From Acidobacteriota bacterium (lineage in GTDB: Bacteria; Acidobacteriota; Blastocatellia; Chloracidobacteriales; JADJPF01), in NCBI GenBank assembly GCA_016213785.1, contig JACQZQ010000023.1:39930-103929 (forward strand): a DNA stretch of 64,000 bases, given 5' to 3'. The position numbers and the translations under genes were made by a program. Below are positions 27,632 through 38,400 of the stretch, one piece after another (position 1 is the first letter of the stretch; every line of letters begins with the position of its first letter). The notes under the pieces are model-generated. The model was given only the letters and a program-made list of their open reading frames with translations, did not search any database and had not been told where the DNA came from.

Positions 27632-29300
27632 CTACTTTTACCTCCTCATTAAAATCTTTAGTAAAATCACGATTAGCATAATTATATGGTTCTTCGTCAA
27701 CAGTAGGGGTTTCAAAAAAGTTCTCAGTTGGTGGTGGTGAAGTAGTTTTTTCCCACTCCAGACCAGTAGCTTTCCAAGGATTTTTACCTGCCTCTTTACC
27801 AAAGAATAAAGACCAAATCATATATGCAGCTGTAAGTAAAAACCCTAAACCTAAAACTGAGCCTCCAGCTGTAGACATTATGTTTAATACTTGAAACTCA
27901 TCTGGATAGCTAGCATAACGGCGAGGCATACCTAAGTAACCTAAAATAAATTGTGGAAAGAATGTTAAGTTAAACCCAGCAAAGATTAGTATCATAGAAA
28001 ATCTTGCTATAGACTCAGGATATTTTCTACCAAACATCTTAGGCCACCAGAAATGAATTCCTGCTAAAAATGCCATCACCAAGCCACCCACCATTACATA
28101 ATGGAAGTGAGCAACAACAAAATAGGTATCGTGTACGTGTACATCAAAGCCTAAAGCAGCTAAAAATAACCCTGTTAAACCACCAATTAAAAAGAGTCCT
28201 TGAAATCCAAATACATAAAGCATTGGAGTATCAAAAGATATAGAACCTTTATACATTGTAGCTGTCCAGTTAAATACTTTAATAGCAGAGAAAATTCCTA
28301 CTAAGTAGCTTAAGATAGAAAAGATTAAAGCTGAATAAACTGATTGTCCAGCAACAATCATATGATGGCCCCAGACTACAAAGCTAAATACCACAAAGCC
28401 AACATTAGCAAATGCAATAGCTCTATAGCCAAAAATGCTTCTTCTAGAAAAACAGGTTACTACTTCATTAATTACACCCATACCAGGAACAATCATAATA
28501 TATACAGCAGGGTGTGAGTAGAACCAAAAGAGGTGTTGAAATAGTACAGGATCACCGCCTAGATTAGGGTCAAAAATACCTATTCTTAAAACTTTCTCAA
28601 GTCCAGCCATCATTAAAGTAACAGCTATTACAGGAGTACCTAAAATTTGAATTATGCTTGTAGCATAAATTGACCAAACCATTAGAGGAAGCCTAAACCA
28701 AGAAAGCCCTGGTGCTCTCATACGGTGGATTGTTACCATAAAGTTTAAGCCTGTTAGGATTGAAGAAAATCCTGTAATAAACAAACCTAAGACTACTGGA
28801 ACAACGTGTGTTTGAGAGGATGAAGTACTATAAGGAGTGTAGAAAGTCCATCCTGTATCAACACCACCACTAACTATGGTAAACATAGTAAAAGCAGCAC
28901 CAACTATATATACATACCAGCTTAGTAAATTAAGCCTAGGAAAAGCAACGTCTTTTGCTCCTATCATTAAAGGCAAAAGAAAATTACCTAAGACTCCAGG
29001 AACAGCAGGAATAATAAAGAAAAACACCATCACTATTCCATGCATTGTAAAAAGTTTATTAAAATTATCAGGCTCAAAGAGGTCTGATTGTGGGGTCATA
29101 AGTTCTAAACGCATCAGTGATGCAAAAACTCCCCCAACAAAAAACATAGCAGTTACTGAAATAAGATAAAGTATTGCAATTCTTTTATGATCAAGGGTTA
29201 AGAACCAGGACTTAAGGCTATAGCCTGCCGTAAGATAGTTTTCTTGTTCTTTATGTTCAGTCTGTACAATAACCTGACTGTCTATTACATGTGCGCTCAT
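27624..29300 (-). CDS. coxA: Cytochrome c oxidase subunit I, A2-type
   Basis: The catalytic haem-copper subunit, about 558 residues with 12 or more membrane helices. Haem ligands lie in MHGIVM and HFHYVMVGG. The copper region reads FYSHPAVY rather than the HPEVY of A1 enzymes, so the D-channel glutamate is absent and replaced by the YS motif of A2-type oxidases. The ATG at 29300 (MSAHV) is preferred because AAGGA lies 7 nt upstream, right after the coxB stop; a start at 29327 would overlap coxB. Follows coxB and precedes coxC in the operon. Reduces O2 to water and pumps protons. Confidence 0.97.
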   Translation of the reverse strand: MSAHVIDSQVIVQTEHKEQENYLTAGYSLKSWFLTLDHKRIAILYLISVTAMFFVGGVFASLMRLELMTPQSDLFEPDNFNKLFTMHGIVMVFFFIIPAVPGVLGNFLLPLMIGAKDVAFPRLNLLSWYVYIVGAAFTMFTIVSGGVDTGWTFYTPYSTSSSQTHVVPVVLGLFITGFSSILTGLNFMVTIHRMRAPGLSWFRLPLMVWSIYATSIIQILGTPVIAVTLMMAGLEKVLRIGIFDPNLGGDPVLFQHLFWFYSHPAVYIMIVPGMGVINEVVTCFSRRSIFGYRAIAFANVGFVVFSFVVWGHHMIVAGQSVYSALIFSILSYLVGIFSAIKVFNWTATMYKGSISFDTPMLYVFGFQGLFLIGGLTGLFLAALGFDVHVHDTYFVVAHFHYVMVGGLVMAFLAGIHFWWPKMFGRKYPESIARFSMILIFAGFNLTFFPQFILGYLGMPRRYASYPDEFQVLNIMSTAGGSVLGLGFLLTAAYMIWSLFFGKEAGKNPWKATGLEWEKTTSPPPTENFFETPTVDEEPYNYANRDFTKDFNEEVKVGA

Positions 29301-29310
29301 ATGTCCATCC

Positions 29311-30393
29311 TTATTTAGCAGGTTCACTCTTTGGAGTTGAACCAGATGGTTTACTTTCTGTTGTTGCAGAGTTTGCTGGTGGTTTTGGTGCTGGAGTTGC
29401 TTCTGGTTTTGGTGTTGCTTGTGTTACAGGAGTTGAGGCTTTACTAGGAGTATTACTTGTAACAACAGGTGTTAAGGTTCTCATATAAGAAATTAATTGT
29501 AAGATTTGCTCTTCAGTAATTAAGCCTTGGTAAGCAGGCATATTTGCTGGAAAACCTTCTGTTAGTTTAGCATTTGGGACAAGTAAGGATTCTCGCAAAT
29601 AGCGCTCATCTGCTATTAGAGTATTACCATCTTGTAAGCGAACTTGCTTACCATAAATACCTTCTAAGTTAGGCCCTTTTATATCAGATTGTGCACTATG
29701 ACAATTAACACAACCCATAGTTTTGAAAAGTTTTTGACCTGCTTCAGCTAAAGATGAGTCTTTGGTGTTACCAAGCCAAGCATCATATTCGCTTTGTTCC
29801 ATAACAATTACAGAACCAATCATTCCAGAATGTTTAGTGCCACAATATTCAGCACAAAATAAATGGTACTTTCCAGGTTTTGTAGCTTGAAACCACATTT
29901 TTGAGTAGCTACCTGGTATTACATCAGCTTTTATACGAAAAGCAGGAATATAAAAACTATGTAAAACATCTTCTGAAGTCATAGTTAGTCTAACAGGTTT
30001 TCCTAGAGGAACGTGTAGCTCATTAATTTCTCTATGTCCATTTACATGTTGGATTTTCCACATCCATTGTTTTCCTGTTACATAAATATCCATAGCTTCT
30101 TTTGGAGGGGATGCCATCTTAAAGAAAATAGCCGCTCCCCAAATAAACATTACAAATGATATAGCTAAAGGAACAACAATCCAGGTTATTTCTAATAACA
30201 AATTAGCCACAGTCATTGGAGGACGCTCCGCGTCTGAGCGACGACGGTATTTAATGGCAAAAAAGATTATTATCCCTGAAACTAATATTGTAAAAAACGC
30301 TGACACAGCTGTCAAAAATAAGTAAAGCAAATCTACTTGTAATGCAAAACTAGAAGCTTGTTCTGGAAAAAGCGGTACAGTGGAAGACTGCAT
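29311..30393 (-). CDS. coxB: Cytochrome c oxidase subunit II fused to cytochrome c (caa3 type)
   Basis: A 360-residue subunit II. Two N-terminal membrane helices (about 20-45 and 60-85) lead to the periplasmic CuA domain, with the first His in DVLHSFYIP and the cluster [13 protein letters not shown] fused class I cytochrome c domain follows (CVNCH with distal Met in ANMPAYQG). This makes the enzyme a caa3-type oxidase that can take electrons directly from a partner complex. The last 50 residues are a Pro/Ala/Lys-rich tail. The operon places it between sco1 and coxA, consistent with electrons arriving from alternative complex III. Confidence 0.97.
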   Translation of the reverse strand: MQSSTVPLFPEQASSFALQVDLLYLFLTAVSAFFTILVSGIIIFFAIKYRRRSDAERPPMTVANLLLEITWIVVPLAISFVMFIWGAAIFFKMASPPKEAMDIYVTGKQWMWKIQHVNGHREINELHVPLGKPVRLTMTSEDVLHSFYIPAFRIKADVIPGSYSKMWFQATKPGKYHLFCAEYCGTKHSGMIGSVIVMEQSEYDAWLGNTKDSSLAEAGQKLFKTMGCVNCHSAQSDIKGPNLEGIYGKQVRLQDGNTLIADERYLRESLLVPNAKLTEGFPANMPAYQGLITEEQILQLISYMRTLTPVVTSNTPSKASTPVTQATPKPEATPAPKPPANSATTESKPSGSTPKSEPAK

Positions 30394-30434
30394 AATCTAA
30401 CCTTACCTTTTACCTAATTATTTATCAGAAATTA

Positions 30435-31280
30435 TTAACTTTGGTTATTTACTGGTATTTGTCGTTTTTTACGATCCTTACGTACCATAAAAACAATAAA
30501 AGATATTATTATAATTAATGTGATGGAACCAGCTATACGCACCACATTCATAACAACAGCGCCATATTTTCCTGTAGTAGGATCATAGTGGTAACACATT
30601 AATAAAAGTTGGTCTACAGGAGAACCAATTTTATTTTCAGAAGCCTCTACTAATCCTAATCTTAAATCACGAGGTGAATATTCAACCCCATAAAAATACT
30701 TTGATATTTTGCCTTCAGGAGTTAAAACTATTACTCCACTAGCATGAGCAAATAAGTCTTTCTCAGGATCATAAGTATAACGAAAGCCTACAGTTTGAGT
30801 TAAAGTTTTTATAGAGCCTTCATCACCTGTTAAAAAATGCCAACCTGCTTCAGTACCTTTAGTTATATAACGTTCTAGATAAGCACGTTTTTTTGCACTA
30901 GCAAGCTCAGCGGTTTCTCTAGAATCAAAACTTACGACTACCACATCAAACTCTTTACCTACAACAAAAGACATAGTGTTAAGAGAGTGAATTAGTCCAT
31001 TAAGTACTAAAGTACAAAGCATTGGGCAGTTATAGTAAATCAAAGCTAAGACTACAGGTTTTTTACCAAAATATGATTGTAAAGCAACTTCTTGACCTGT
31101 TTCATCTCGAAATTTTAAATCAAGTGGAACTTGTTGATTAAGCTTTTGATCAATCCCTACATCATTTAAGAGCGATGGTCTTGTGTTAGGAACTGCTTGA
31201 GGTAACTCTGGCTTTGTAACTTGTGCTGGTACAGAAAAAGCAGATACTAGCAAAAGCACTAGCACTAAAAGTAGCCTCAT
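30435..31280 (-). CDS. sco1: Sco1/SenC copper chaperone
   Basis: A 281-residue thioredoxin-fold protein that loads copper into the CuA site of subunit II. It has an N-terminal signal peptide ([14 protein letters not shown]). The copper-binding CPMLC motif (about residue 88) comes with the downstream His in FAHASG. A C-terminal membrane helix (about 245-268) anchors it. Its ATG overlaps the stop of the preceding gene (ATGA), and GGAG precedes it, so translation is coupled. It lies directly upstream of coxB, its client. Confidence 0.95.
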   Translation of the reverse strand: MRLLLVLVLLLVSAFSVPAQVTKPELPQAVPNTRPSLLNDVGIDQKLNQQVPLDLKFRDETGQEVALQSYFGKKPVVLALIYYNCPMLCTLVLNGLIHSLNTMSFVVGKEFDVVVVSFDSRETAELASAKKRAYLERYITKGTEAGWHFLTGDEGSIKTLTQTVGFRYTYDPEKDLFAHASGVIVLTPEGKISKYFYGVEYSPRDLRLGLVEASENKIGSPVDQLLLMCYHYDPTTGKYGAVVMNVVRIAGSITLIIIISFIVFMVRKDRKKRQIPVNNQS

Positions 31281-31747
31281 CTTAATCTCCTTTCAAACTC
31301 ACTACCCCCACTTTGATCTGAAGGCATTTTTTCTGCTTTATCTAGAAAGTTTTCTGCTTCGGCTTGAGGTCGTGTTGGCAAACCTTTTTCTAAGAGTTTA
31401 TCTATTGCTTGGTCTACAGGTATTTTTTTAATAGCTTCATCACCATCTTTAAGAATTTTGGCTTCTTTAGCACGAAAATCTTTTAGATCTGAATATTGTG
31501 TAACATTTGTTTGAAGCAACGGTTTAGGTGGTTCTTTAGCTTTTTCTTTATAAAGATTAGTTAAAGGAGGGCTATTATATTCTTCCCACCACTCAAAACC
31601 CTTAAATAAGCCTACAGCAGCAATGTAAATAATTACTGTAGTAATAAGCAAAACAATAGTAAACTTAATTATTGCACCTACATCAATATCTTTATCCTCT
31701 AAATCCATACGAGGATATTTTTTGTTGTGTCCATCAGTGTCCGCCAT
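31277..31747 (-). CDS. One-helix membrane protein of the respiratory operon, unknown function
   Basis: A 156-residue protein with a short cytoplasmic N-terminus, one membrane helix (about 28-50), an aromatic stretch FKGFEWWEEY and a charged soluble tail ending RRLR. No family was recognised. It overlaps actF by 14 bp and sco1 by 4 bp, so it is locked into the operon between the two complexes. That position and topology suggest a small accessory or linker subunit of alternative complex III or of an ACIII-oxidase supercomplex. This is inference only. It ends in TGA. Confidence 0.75.
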   Translation of the reverse strand: MADTDGHNKKYPRMDLEDKDIDVGAIIKFTIVLLITTVIIYIAAVGLFKGFEWWEEYNSPPLTNLYKEKAKEPPKPLLQTNVTQYSDLKDFRAKEAKILKDGDEAIKKIPVDQAIDKLLEKGLPTRPQAEAENFLDKAEKMPSDQSGGSEFERRLR

Positions 31748-32819
31748 GAACTATAGCCTCCTTTTGAATATAGGGGTCGTGTAAAGGCAATAATGGGTTA
31801 CTAGATAATAGCTTAAAGAATAAGCCCAGCCAAATAGCACCTATAATACCTGCTGAAACTATAGTAACTACAACTGCTGTAGGAGAAATCACTCCACCGT
31901 GAAATTCTGGTTGAACTAACCAGAATAAATCAACTAGTCTCATTACCATTAAAAATCCTGCAACCATAGCAATTATATGAGGCTTCTTCTTTAAGGATCT
32001 ATTTAATAATAAGAAGAAAGGTACAGCAAAATGTAAAAGTATTAAAGCAGGCCCAACATATTCCCATCCACCACCACGGCGACGTATAAACCAAATAGTT
32101 TCTTCAGGTAAGTTACCAGACCAAATAATCAGTAATTGAGAAAGGTTAAAATAGCCCCAAAGCATTACACAAGCTAGTAAAAGTTTACCTAAATCGTGGA
32201 AGTGTTTTGACCCAATATAGCCTTTCATTGCTTCGCGATTACCTACTTGTGAAAGAACAATAATCATAAAAGCAAAAGAATTTAATAAACATCCACCTAT
32301 AGTAAGTATTCCATATATAGTGGAAAACCAATGTGGGTCTAAAGACATTAACCAATCAACAGAAGCAAAGGTTATAGTTAAGGCAGAAATTAAGAGTCCT
32401 GGCCCGCTAACATTACGACATTTTTGAGCAACGTCTATAGCTGAATCTACTGAATTAGTTTTATCTTGTTCTAAGGAAAACTTACTTAAAATAAAAGCAA
32501 GTCCTGACCAGATAATAAAATAAGCTACTGCTCTTCCTACAAAGAAAGGGATATTAAGGTAATATTTTGCCTTATTTCCTAATTGAGCCGCCTCTGCTTC
32601 ATGAGACCAGGGATAGATATCATGGGAGAGTAGAATTATAGGAATAAAAAGCACTAGCATTAAAGGTAGAGTTTTGGCAGCCGCTTCTAAAGGGCGACGA
32701 ATCCCAAAGCCCCAATGCCCTCCAGTTAAATGTTGTATCATTAAGATACCTAAACAACCAAAGGAAATGCTAAACCAGAAAAAAAACGCTACTAAGTAGC
32801 CGGAAGCAAATTCACTCAT
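31734..32819 (-). CDS. actF: Alternative complex III subunit ActF (quinol:cytochrome c oxidoreductase)
   Basis: A 361-residue polytopic membrane protein, related to ActC/NrfD but lacking a bound cofactor, forming one of the two large membrane subunits of alternative complex III. About ten hydrophobic segments are visible. Typical segments include SVDWLMSLDPHWFSTIYG and the late helix HFAVPFFLLLNRSLKK. It follows actE by 6 bp, with a GGAGG inside the end of actE. Stop TGA overlaps the start of the next gene. Confidence 0.93.
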   Translation of the reverse strand: MSEFASGYLVAFFFWFSISFGCLGILMIQHLTGGHWGFGIRRPLEAAAKTLPLMLVLFIPIILLSHDIYPWSHEAEAAQLGNKAKYYLNIPFFVGRAVAYFIIWSGLAFILSKFSLEQDKTNSVDSAIDVAQKCRNVSGPGLLISALTITFASVDWLMSLDPHWFSTIYGILTIGGCLLNSFAFMIIVLSQVGNREAMKGYIGSKHFHDLGKLLLACVMLWGYFNLSQLLIIWSGNLPEETIWFIRRRGGGWEYVGPALILLHFAVPFFLLLNRSLKKKPHIIAMVAGFLMVMRLVDLFWLVQPEFHGGVISPTAVVVTIVSAGIIGAIWLGLFFKLLSSNPLLPLHDPYIQKEAIVHGGH

Positions 32820-32825
32820 ATTATA

Positions 32826-33539
32826 TTAATGACCTCCTGATTCAGATTTCTCTTCAGTTTTCTTTTCTACTTTTGGAGTAGAACCACTAAGAGGATTCTG
32901 TTTTTTAGGGTCAACTACACCACTTGGAGCAAAATCTGTCATAGTTTCTATTGGTAATGGCTCGACATTACCACTTTGGCTTTCTTGCAAAGCTCTTATA
33001 TAAGCAATAATAGCCCATCTATCACGTACATTTACTTGTGCAGAATAACCTGCCATAGCTCCAAATCCATTAGTTATTACATCAAAGTAATGACCTACAG
33101 ATTTTTCACGCACTTCTTTATCATAGTATGAAGCAGCTTTCTTAAAGCCTCTTTGAACAATCATTCCATTGCCTGAGCCAGTTTGACCATGACAAGGAGC
33201 ACAGTAAATATTAAATCTTTCTTGCCCTCGTTTTACAACCGTTTTATCTACAGTAAATGGAAAGGTAGTAACAAGTTGACCCTCTTTTTTACCAGTATAA
33301 AGATGAACATCATCTCTTAACTGACCTCTTGCTACAGTTCCTTGTACTAAAGGTCTAGAGGCTTGACCATCAGCAAAAAAGTTACTTGGTTGAAGTGGTC
33401 TATATGAAGGTTGATCAGCCATGTCTTGACGACAAGCATTAAAGAGAAAAAGACCACAGAAAATACAAAATATAGAGAGTTTTACTCTTAGCATAGTTTG
33501 TGCGCTCTTTCTGGGCAGTGAAAAAAATTTATGGCTCAA
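32826..33539 (-). CDS. actE: Alternative complex III subunit ActE, monohaem cytochrome c lipoprotein
   Basis: A 237-residue monohaem cytochrome c. Haem attachment is at CAPCHGQTG (about residue 116), and Met ligand candidates lie in GFGAMAGYS. A lipobox LFNAC follows a hydrophobic stretch, implying a lipid-anchored periplasmic protein. The start is probably the TTG at 33537-33539, because GGAGG lies 9 nt before it within actD. An ATG 15 codons later (33494) gives a shorter, more usual lipoprotein signal but lacks a good ribosome site. The 11-bp overlap with actD favours coupled translation. Confidence 0.93.
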   Translation of the reverse strand: MSHKFFSLPRKSAQTMLRVKLSIFCIFCGLFLFNACRQDMADQPSYRPLQPSNFFADGQASRPLVQGTVARGQLRDDVHLYTGKKEGQLVTTFPFTVDKTVVKRGQERFNIYCAPCHGQTGSGNGMIVQRGFKKAASYYDKEVREKSVGHYFDVITNGFGAMAGYSAQVNVRDRWAIIAYIRALQESQSGNVEPLPIETMTDFAPSGVVDPKKQNPLSGSTPKVEKKTEEKSESGGH

Positions 33540-34065
33540 CTTCTGTTACCTCCAAAGCCCCAAGGCTTTTTAGAAACTCTGCTGTAGCTCTACGGTCAAA
33601 CTTGGGATCTATTGCTTCAATACAAAGAAAGAACCTATCTGAAGAAGCAGTACTAAATCTAGGAACATTAAAAACTGGATGATAAGGTTGAGGTAAACCA
33701 TTTAGTATTAACATACCTATGGCTCCAGAAAACGCCCCTATTAAAACAGTAAGTTCAAAAGTTATAGGGATAAATGAGACCCAGCTATTAAGTGGGCGAC
33801 CACCTATGTTTATTGCATAATCTACTGCTGAAGTCCAATATTGCAAACCATAGCCTAAAAGACCACCAATAATTCCTCCACAAAGCACAATATATTGGAC
33901 TTTTGGATGAAATTCTAAGGCTTCGCTTAGTTCCTCAATAGGAAATGGGGAGTAAGCATCTACCTTTCTATAGCCTGCTTTGTATGTTGCTCTAGTAGCA
34001 TCAACAATAGCTTGGGGATTATCAAATTCTGCCATTAACCCATAAATATCTTTTTTATCTTTCAT
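33529..34065 (-). CDS. actD: Alternative complex III subunit ActD (DUF3341)
   Basis: A 178-residue membrane protein of the DUF3341 family. An N-terminal soluble part (YGLMAEFDNPQAIVDATR, then KVDAYSPFPIEEL) precedes two membrane helices (about 57-80 and 98-125). A C-terminal soluble part contains the conserved FSTASSDRFFLCIEA. ActD anchors peripheral subunits of the quinol-oxidising complex. Its gene follows actC by 6 bp and overlaps actE. Identity is firm from sequence and gene order. Confidence 0.95.
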   Translation of the reverse strand: MKDKKDIYGLMAEFDNPQAIVDATRATYKAGYRKVDAYSPFPIEELSEALEFHPKVQYIVLCGGIIGGLLGYGLQYWTSAVDYAINIGGRPLNSWVSFIPITFELTVLIGAFSGAIGMLILNGLPQPYHPVFNVPRFSTASSDRFFLCIEAIDPKFDRRATAEFLKSLGALEVTEVEP

Positions 34066-34071
34066 ATAGCA

Positions 34072-35472
34072 TTATTCCTTATGGCGAACTTTTGACTGTG
34101 GAAGTAAAGTCTTAATTTCAAACATAGGTATCATTGGTAATGCTCTTACAAAGAGAATCATTAAGAATATAAACATGCCTATAGTTCCAGCATAAAGCAT
34201 CCATTCCCAAATAGTAGGAGCATACATTCCCCATACAGACGGCATAAAGTCCCTATGTAAGCTTGTAACCACAATAATAAAACGTTCAAACCACATACCT
34301 ATATTAACAATTATAGTAATACCCCATAGGATATAAACATTTTGTCTAACTTTTTTAATCCAAAGAACTTGAGGAGCAACACCATTACAGAAAATTAATA
34401 GCCAATATACCCACCAGTAAGGGCCAGTCATACGGTTATAAATCATATAAAACTCATATTCATTACCACAGTACCAGCCAAAAAAAGCTTCCATGTTATA
34501 GCCATAAAAGACCATTAAGCCCGTTACTAACATAACTTTAGCCATATTTTCAATATGGCGCATAGTAACAAAATCATGTAAATTAAATAAATATCTAGCA
34601 GGTAGTAGCAGAGTTAGCACCATAGCAAACCCTGAAAAGATTGCACCTGCAACGAAATAAGGTGGAAAGATGGTTGTATGCCAACCAGGAATAACCGATA
34701 CAGCAAAGTCAAAACTAACTATGGTGTGAACTGAAACAACTAGGGGTGTAGCAAGTCCAGCCAGTAAGTTATATATAGTTTCATAACGTGCCCAGTGACG
34801 AGCCTCACCACGCCAACCCATAGAGAGCATTCCATAAATCATTTTAACAATTTGATTTTTAGCTCTATCACGCATTGTTCCTAGGTCTGGAATTAAACCA
34901 ACATACCAAAAGAGCAACGAAACGCTACCATAAGTTGATATTGCAAATACGTCCCACATCAGAGGACTACGAAACTGCGGCCAAAGCGCCATAGTGTTTG
35001 GTATAGGCAGTAGCCAATAAGCAGCAAACCAAGGTCGGCCAGTATGAAAGAGTGGAAATATAGCAGCACAAGCTACAGCAAAAAGCGTCATTGCCTCAGC
35101 AAATCTATTAATAGAGGTACGCCACTTTTGACCCATTAATAATAAAATCGCTGATATTAAGGTTCCTGCGTGACCTATACCTATCCACCACACAAAGGTT
35201 GTGATATCTAAACCCCAACCAACAGGAGTATTTAAGCCCCAAACACCTACGCCTTGATATAAAAGCTTAGTAAGAGCTGCCATTAATAAGTTCATTACCA
35301 AAAAGGCTATACCTAAAGCCATAATCAGGGTTATAGGTGTTCGCTCTCTTAATACAATAGAACTAATTTTATCTGAAACTGTCTCAAAATTATGCCCTGG
35401 GTTAACAACAGGTATTACATCTTTTAATACAGGTTCTTGATGTTGGTGTGCAGTAGCACTATTTGCTTCCAT
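34072..35472 (-). CDS. actC: Alternative complex III subunit ActC (NrfD/PsrC-like quinol-site subunit)
   Basis: A 466-residue protein with about ten membrane helices of the NrfD/polysulfide-reductase type. It is the quinol-binding membrane core of alternative complex III. Recognisable segments include WWIGIGHAGTLISAIL, FHTGRPWFAAYWLLP and the end helix following PSVWGMYAPTIWEW. An AAGGGG ribosome site lies between it and the actB stop. Helix-embedded charged and aromatic residues around YWWVYWLLIFCNGVAPQ are typical of the family. Confidence 0.96.
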   Translation of the reverse strand: MEANSATAHQHQEPVLKDVIPVVNPGHNFETVSDKISSIVLRERTPITLIMALGIAFLVMNLLMAALTKLLYQGVGVWGLNTPVGWGLDITTFVWWIGIGHAGTLISAILLLMGQKWRTSINRFAEAMTLFAVACAAIFPLFHTGRPWFAAYWLLPIPNTMALWPQFRSPLMWDVFAISTYGSVSLLFWYVGLIPDLGTMRDRAKNQIVKMIYGMLSMGWRGEARHWARYETIYNLLAGLATPLVVSVHTIVSFDFAVSVIPGWHTTIFPPYFVAGAIFSGFAMVLTLLLPARYLFNLHDFVTMRHIENMAKVMLVTGLMVFYGYNMEAFFGWYCGNEYEFYMIYNRMTGPYWWVYWLLIFCNGVAPQVLWIKKVRQNVYILWGITIIVNIGMWFERFIIVVTSLHRDFMPSVWGMYAPTIWEWMLYAGTIGMFIFLMILFVRALPMIPMFEIKTLLPQSKVRHKE

Positions 35473-35474
35473 AG

Positions 35475-38400
35475 TTACCCCTTCTTAAGCTCAGCATTGG
35501 GATTACGCAACGCAGTTAGGTAAGTAGTTCGTGGTTTTGTAGCAAGTTCTTCTACTAGTGAATAGTTACGTTTTTCCGCTTTTAGTTTTGAAACTTTGCT
35601 CTCTGGGTCATTAATGTTACCAAAGACTATTGCTTGAGTAGGACAAACTGACTGACAAGCAGTAACTATTTCTCCATCTCTTATAGGACGATTCTCTTTT
35701 TCTGCTTCTACACGAGCATAGTTAATTCTTTGTACACAATAAGTACATTTTTCCATAACACCGCGACTGCGTACTGTTACATCTGGGTTATTAAGTAGTT
35801 TTAATTGTGGTGTAGAAAAATCTGTATATTGTAAGAAATTAAAGCGTCTAACTTTATAAGGACAGTTATTAGCACAGTAACGTGTTCCTACACATCGGTT
35901 ATAAACCATATCATTAAGCCCTTCTGAGCTATGACTTGTAGCGTTTACTGGACAAACTGTTTCGCAAGGAGCTTTTTCGCACTGCATACAAGGAACAGGT
36001 TGAAAATATGCCTCTGGGTTTTCTAAAGGTTCATGTACTTCATTATCTGTGTAGTAACGGTCTATACGTATCCAGTGCATATGGCGACCCATTGCAACTT
36101 GTTCTTTACCAATTACTGGAACATTATTTTCAGACTGACAAGCTACAGCACAAGCATTACAGCCAATGCAACTAGTCATATCTATGGTCATACCCCAAGC
36201 GTATTCTTTTGAATAATCCCACTCTGGATACATAGAAAGATTTTCAGGATGAGTTGGCCCAAAATGAGGTTTATTTTCCTCTCCATGCCCTTCTTTCTTT
36301 TCACCATGTCCTTTTTCATGAGAGTCATCTTTACCAGATTTATAATCTTCAAAAGTTGAAATTCTAACTAACTCATGGTCGCGTCCTTGCATTACCTGTT
36401 GACCTTGAGTACAAGCCATTTGGTAGGTTTCTGCTACTTTACTAATTTTTGCTTCTCCGCCCCAAAATTCAGCGCTAGAACGAATTAAATTAGCATTAAA
36501 CCCTGTGTTTGAGCCTACTCTACCAGCATTCTTACGACCATAACCTAAATGTAGGGTGATACATCCATTAGCATGACCTGGCACAATCCAAGCTGCTGCC
36601 TTTAGAGTTTGACCTTGATGGCTAACTTCTACCATATCAACAGTATTACCACCACGCTCACCACCATAGTAATTAAAGCTTCGAGAAACGCCTAAGGTTT
36701 GTGCTGTAGCAGGACTCATTAAAACAGCATTATCCCAAGTAATTTTTGTTAAAGGTTTAGGAAGTTCTTGTAGCCAGCCATTATTAGCAAAGCGACCATC
36801 AAATATGGTTGGATCTGGAGAGAAAACTATTTCCATCTCTGCTGCTTTAACATCACTACTGGCAAAAGCATCTGTTTTAAGAGTAACTGTTTTTAGAGCT
36901 AACGCACTTCCAGCGATTAAACCATCGTGTAAGGATTTACGCCAAAAGCTTTCAAAATCTGGGCTATTATTTTGGCTTTGCCAAAATGCTCGGACAATTT
37001 CATAACTTGTTCTATCTTTTTGGTCACTAAAACCAGCAAATACTTCATGAATTGTTTTACCATAGTAAAGAGGAGCAATTAAAGGCTGTACAATTGATGC
37101 AGTACCATCAAATGTACGTGCATCACTCCAAGACTCTAAATAATGTGTCTCTGGAATATGCCAATGGCAAAGCTCAGAAGTTTCATCATAATAAAGGCTA
37201 TAGTGAATACGTAGAGCTACTTTTTCCATAGCATCAGCAAACTTAAAGTCTAGAGGTGCGTCATAAACAGGATTTCCTCCAGCAATAAGAAGCATATCTA
37301 CAGCGCCAGAATTCATATCATCAACTAGTGATTTAAGAGAGTCAACATAACCATTAAAGCCTTCAGGTGAAAATCCTGTTGGTTCGGTGTAAGTTATAGT
37401 ATTTCCAACATTTCCTAAAGCTTGATTAATAGCATGAGCTAGAGCATGGACTATTGCAGGCTGTTCATTACCAGCAATAACAATACTTGCACCTTTATTT
37501 TCTTGAAGTTCTTTTGTTAAAACTGTAACCCAGTTTTTATAAGCAGCATTTTCTGCACCAGCACTTACTCCTGAAACTCCAAGAGATGCAGCTAAAGCTT
37601 TAGCAAAACCGACTAAATCACTTGGTTTTAGAGGTAAACGGTGATCTGAAGCAGCACCAGTAACAGTTACAGTTGATTCTGCTGCATAAAGTCTTAATAC
37701 TTTTTCAGTAGTTGTACGTCGGCGGTTAGAAAATTCACGAGCATAACGAAGATTTCCTGAACCTTGAGCAAGAAAGTCTGACCCTAGAGAAAGGACTATA
37801 TTGGCTTTTGAAAAGCTATATAGAGTGTTTACATCTTCTCCATAAGCCATTTGAGCGCCTTTTCTAACCCCATCACCAATTCCAGATTCATATTGATGCC
37901 ACTTAGCCTTAGGATAAATAGCTAATATATCTTTAATTTGTTTAGCTAAAGTAGGAGAGTTTACAGCGCCAGTTAAAAATCTAACCCCTTCGCCGCCTTT
38001 TGAACGACGACTCTCTAAAGCCTCGCTAGCTGCTCCAAGAAAAGCGCCCCAAGATTTTGATTCACGCAAATAAGTTGTTGTTTGCGCACGATCTGGATCA
38101 TAGAGGGTTAGAATAGAGGCTTGCCCAAAGACATCTGAGCCACCTAAACTAGCAGGATGCTCAGCATTACCTTCTATCTTGGTTGGCCGCCCCATATGGC
38201 TTTCTACCAAAACACCGGTTGCTGTACCAGCAAAAGGTATAGTAGTAGCAAAATAAAGAGGTTTACCAGGTACAATTTCTTCTGGTGGTCTTACATAAGG
38301 TTTAATTTTTTCATTAGGGATAAGTGTTTCAGTTGGCAGTTTACAGGCAGTTAAGCCAGCAAAAGCAAATGAAGCAGCCATTATTTTTAGGAACTTGCGC

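Noticed and set aside
28876..29169. A 97-residue plus-strand ORF opposite coxA
   Set aside because: It is the antisense shadow of the coxA coding sequence, with no ribosome site and low-complexity translation.
31277..31747. Annotation of the 156-residue protein as a known ActG subunit
   Set aside because: No recognisable family similarity could be seen, so only its position and topology are reported.
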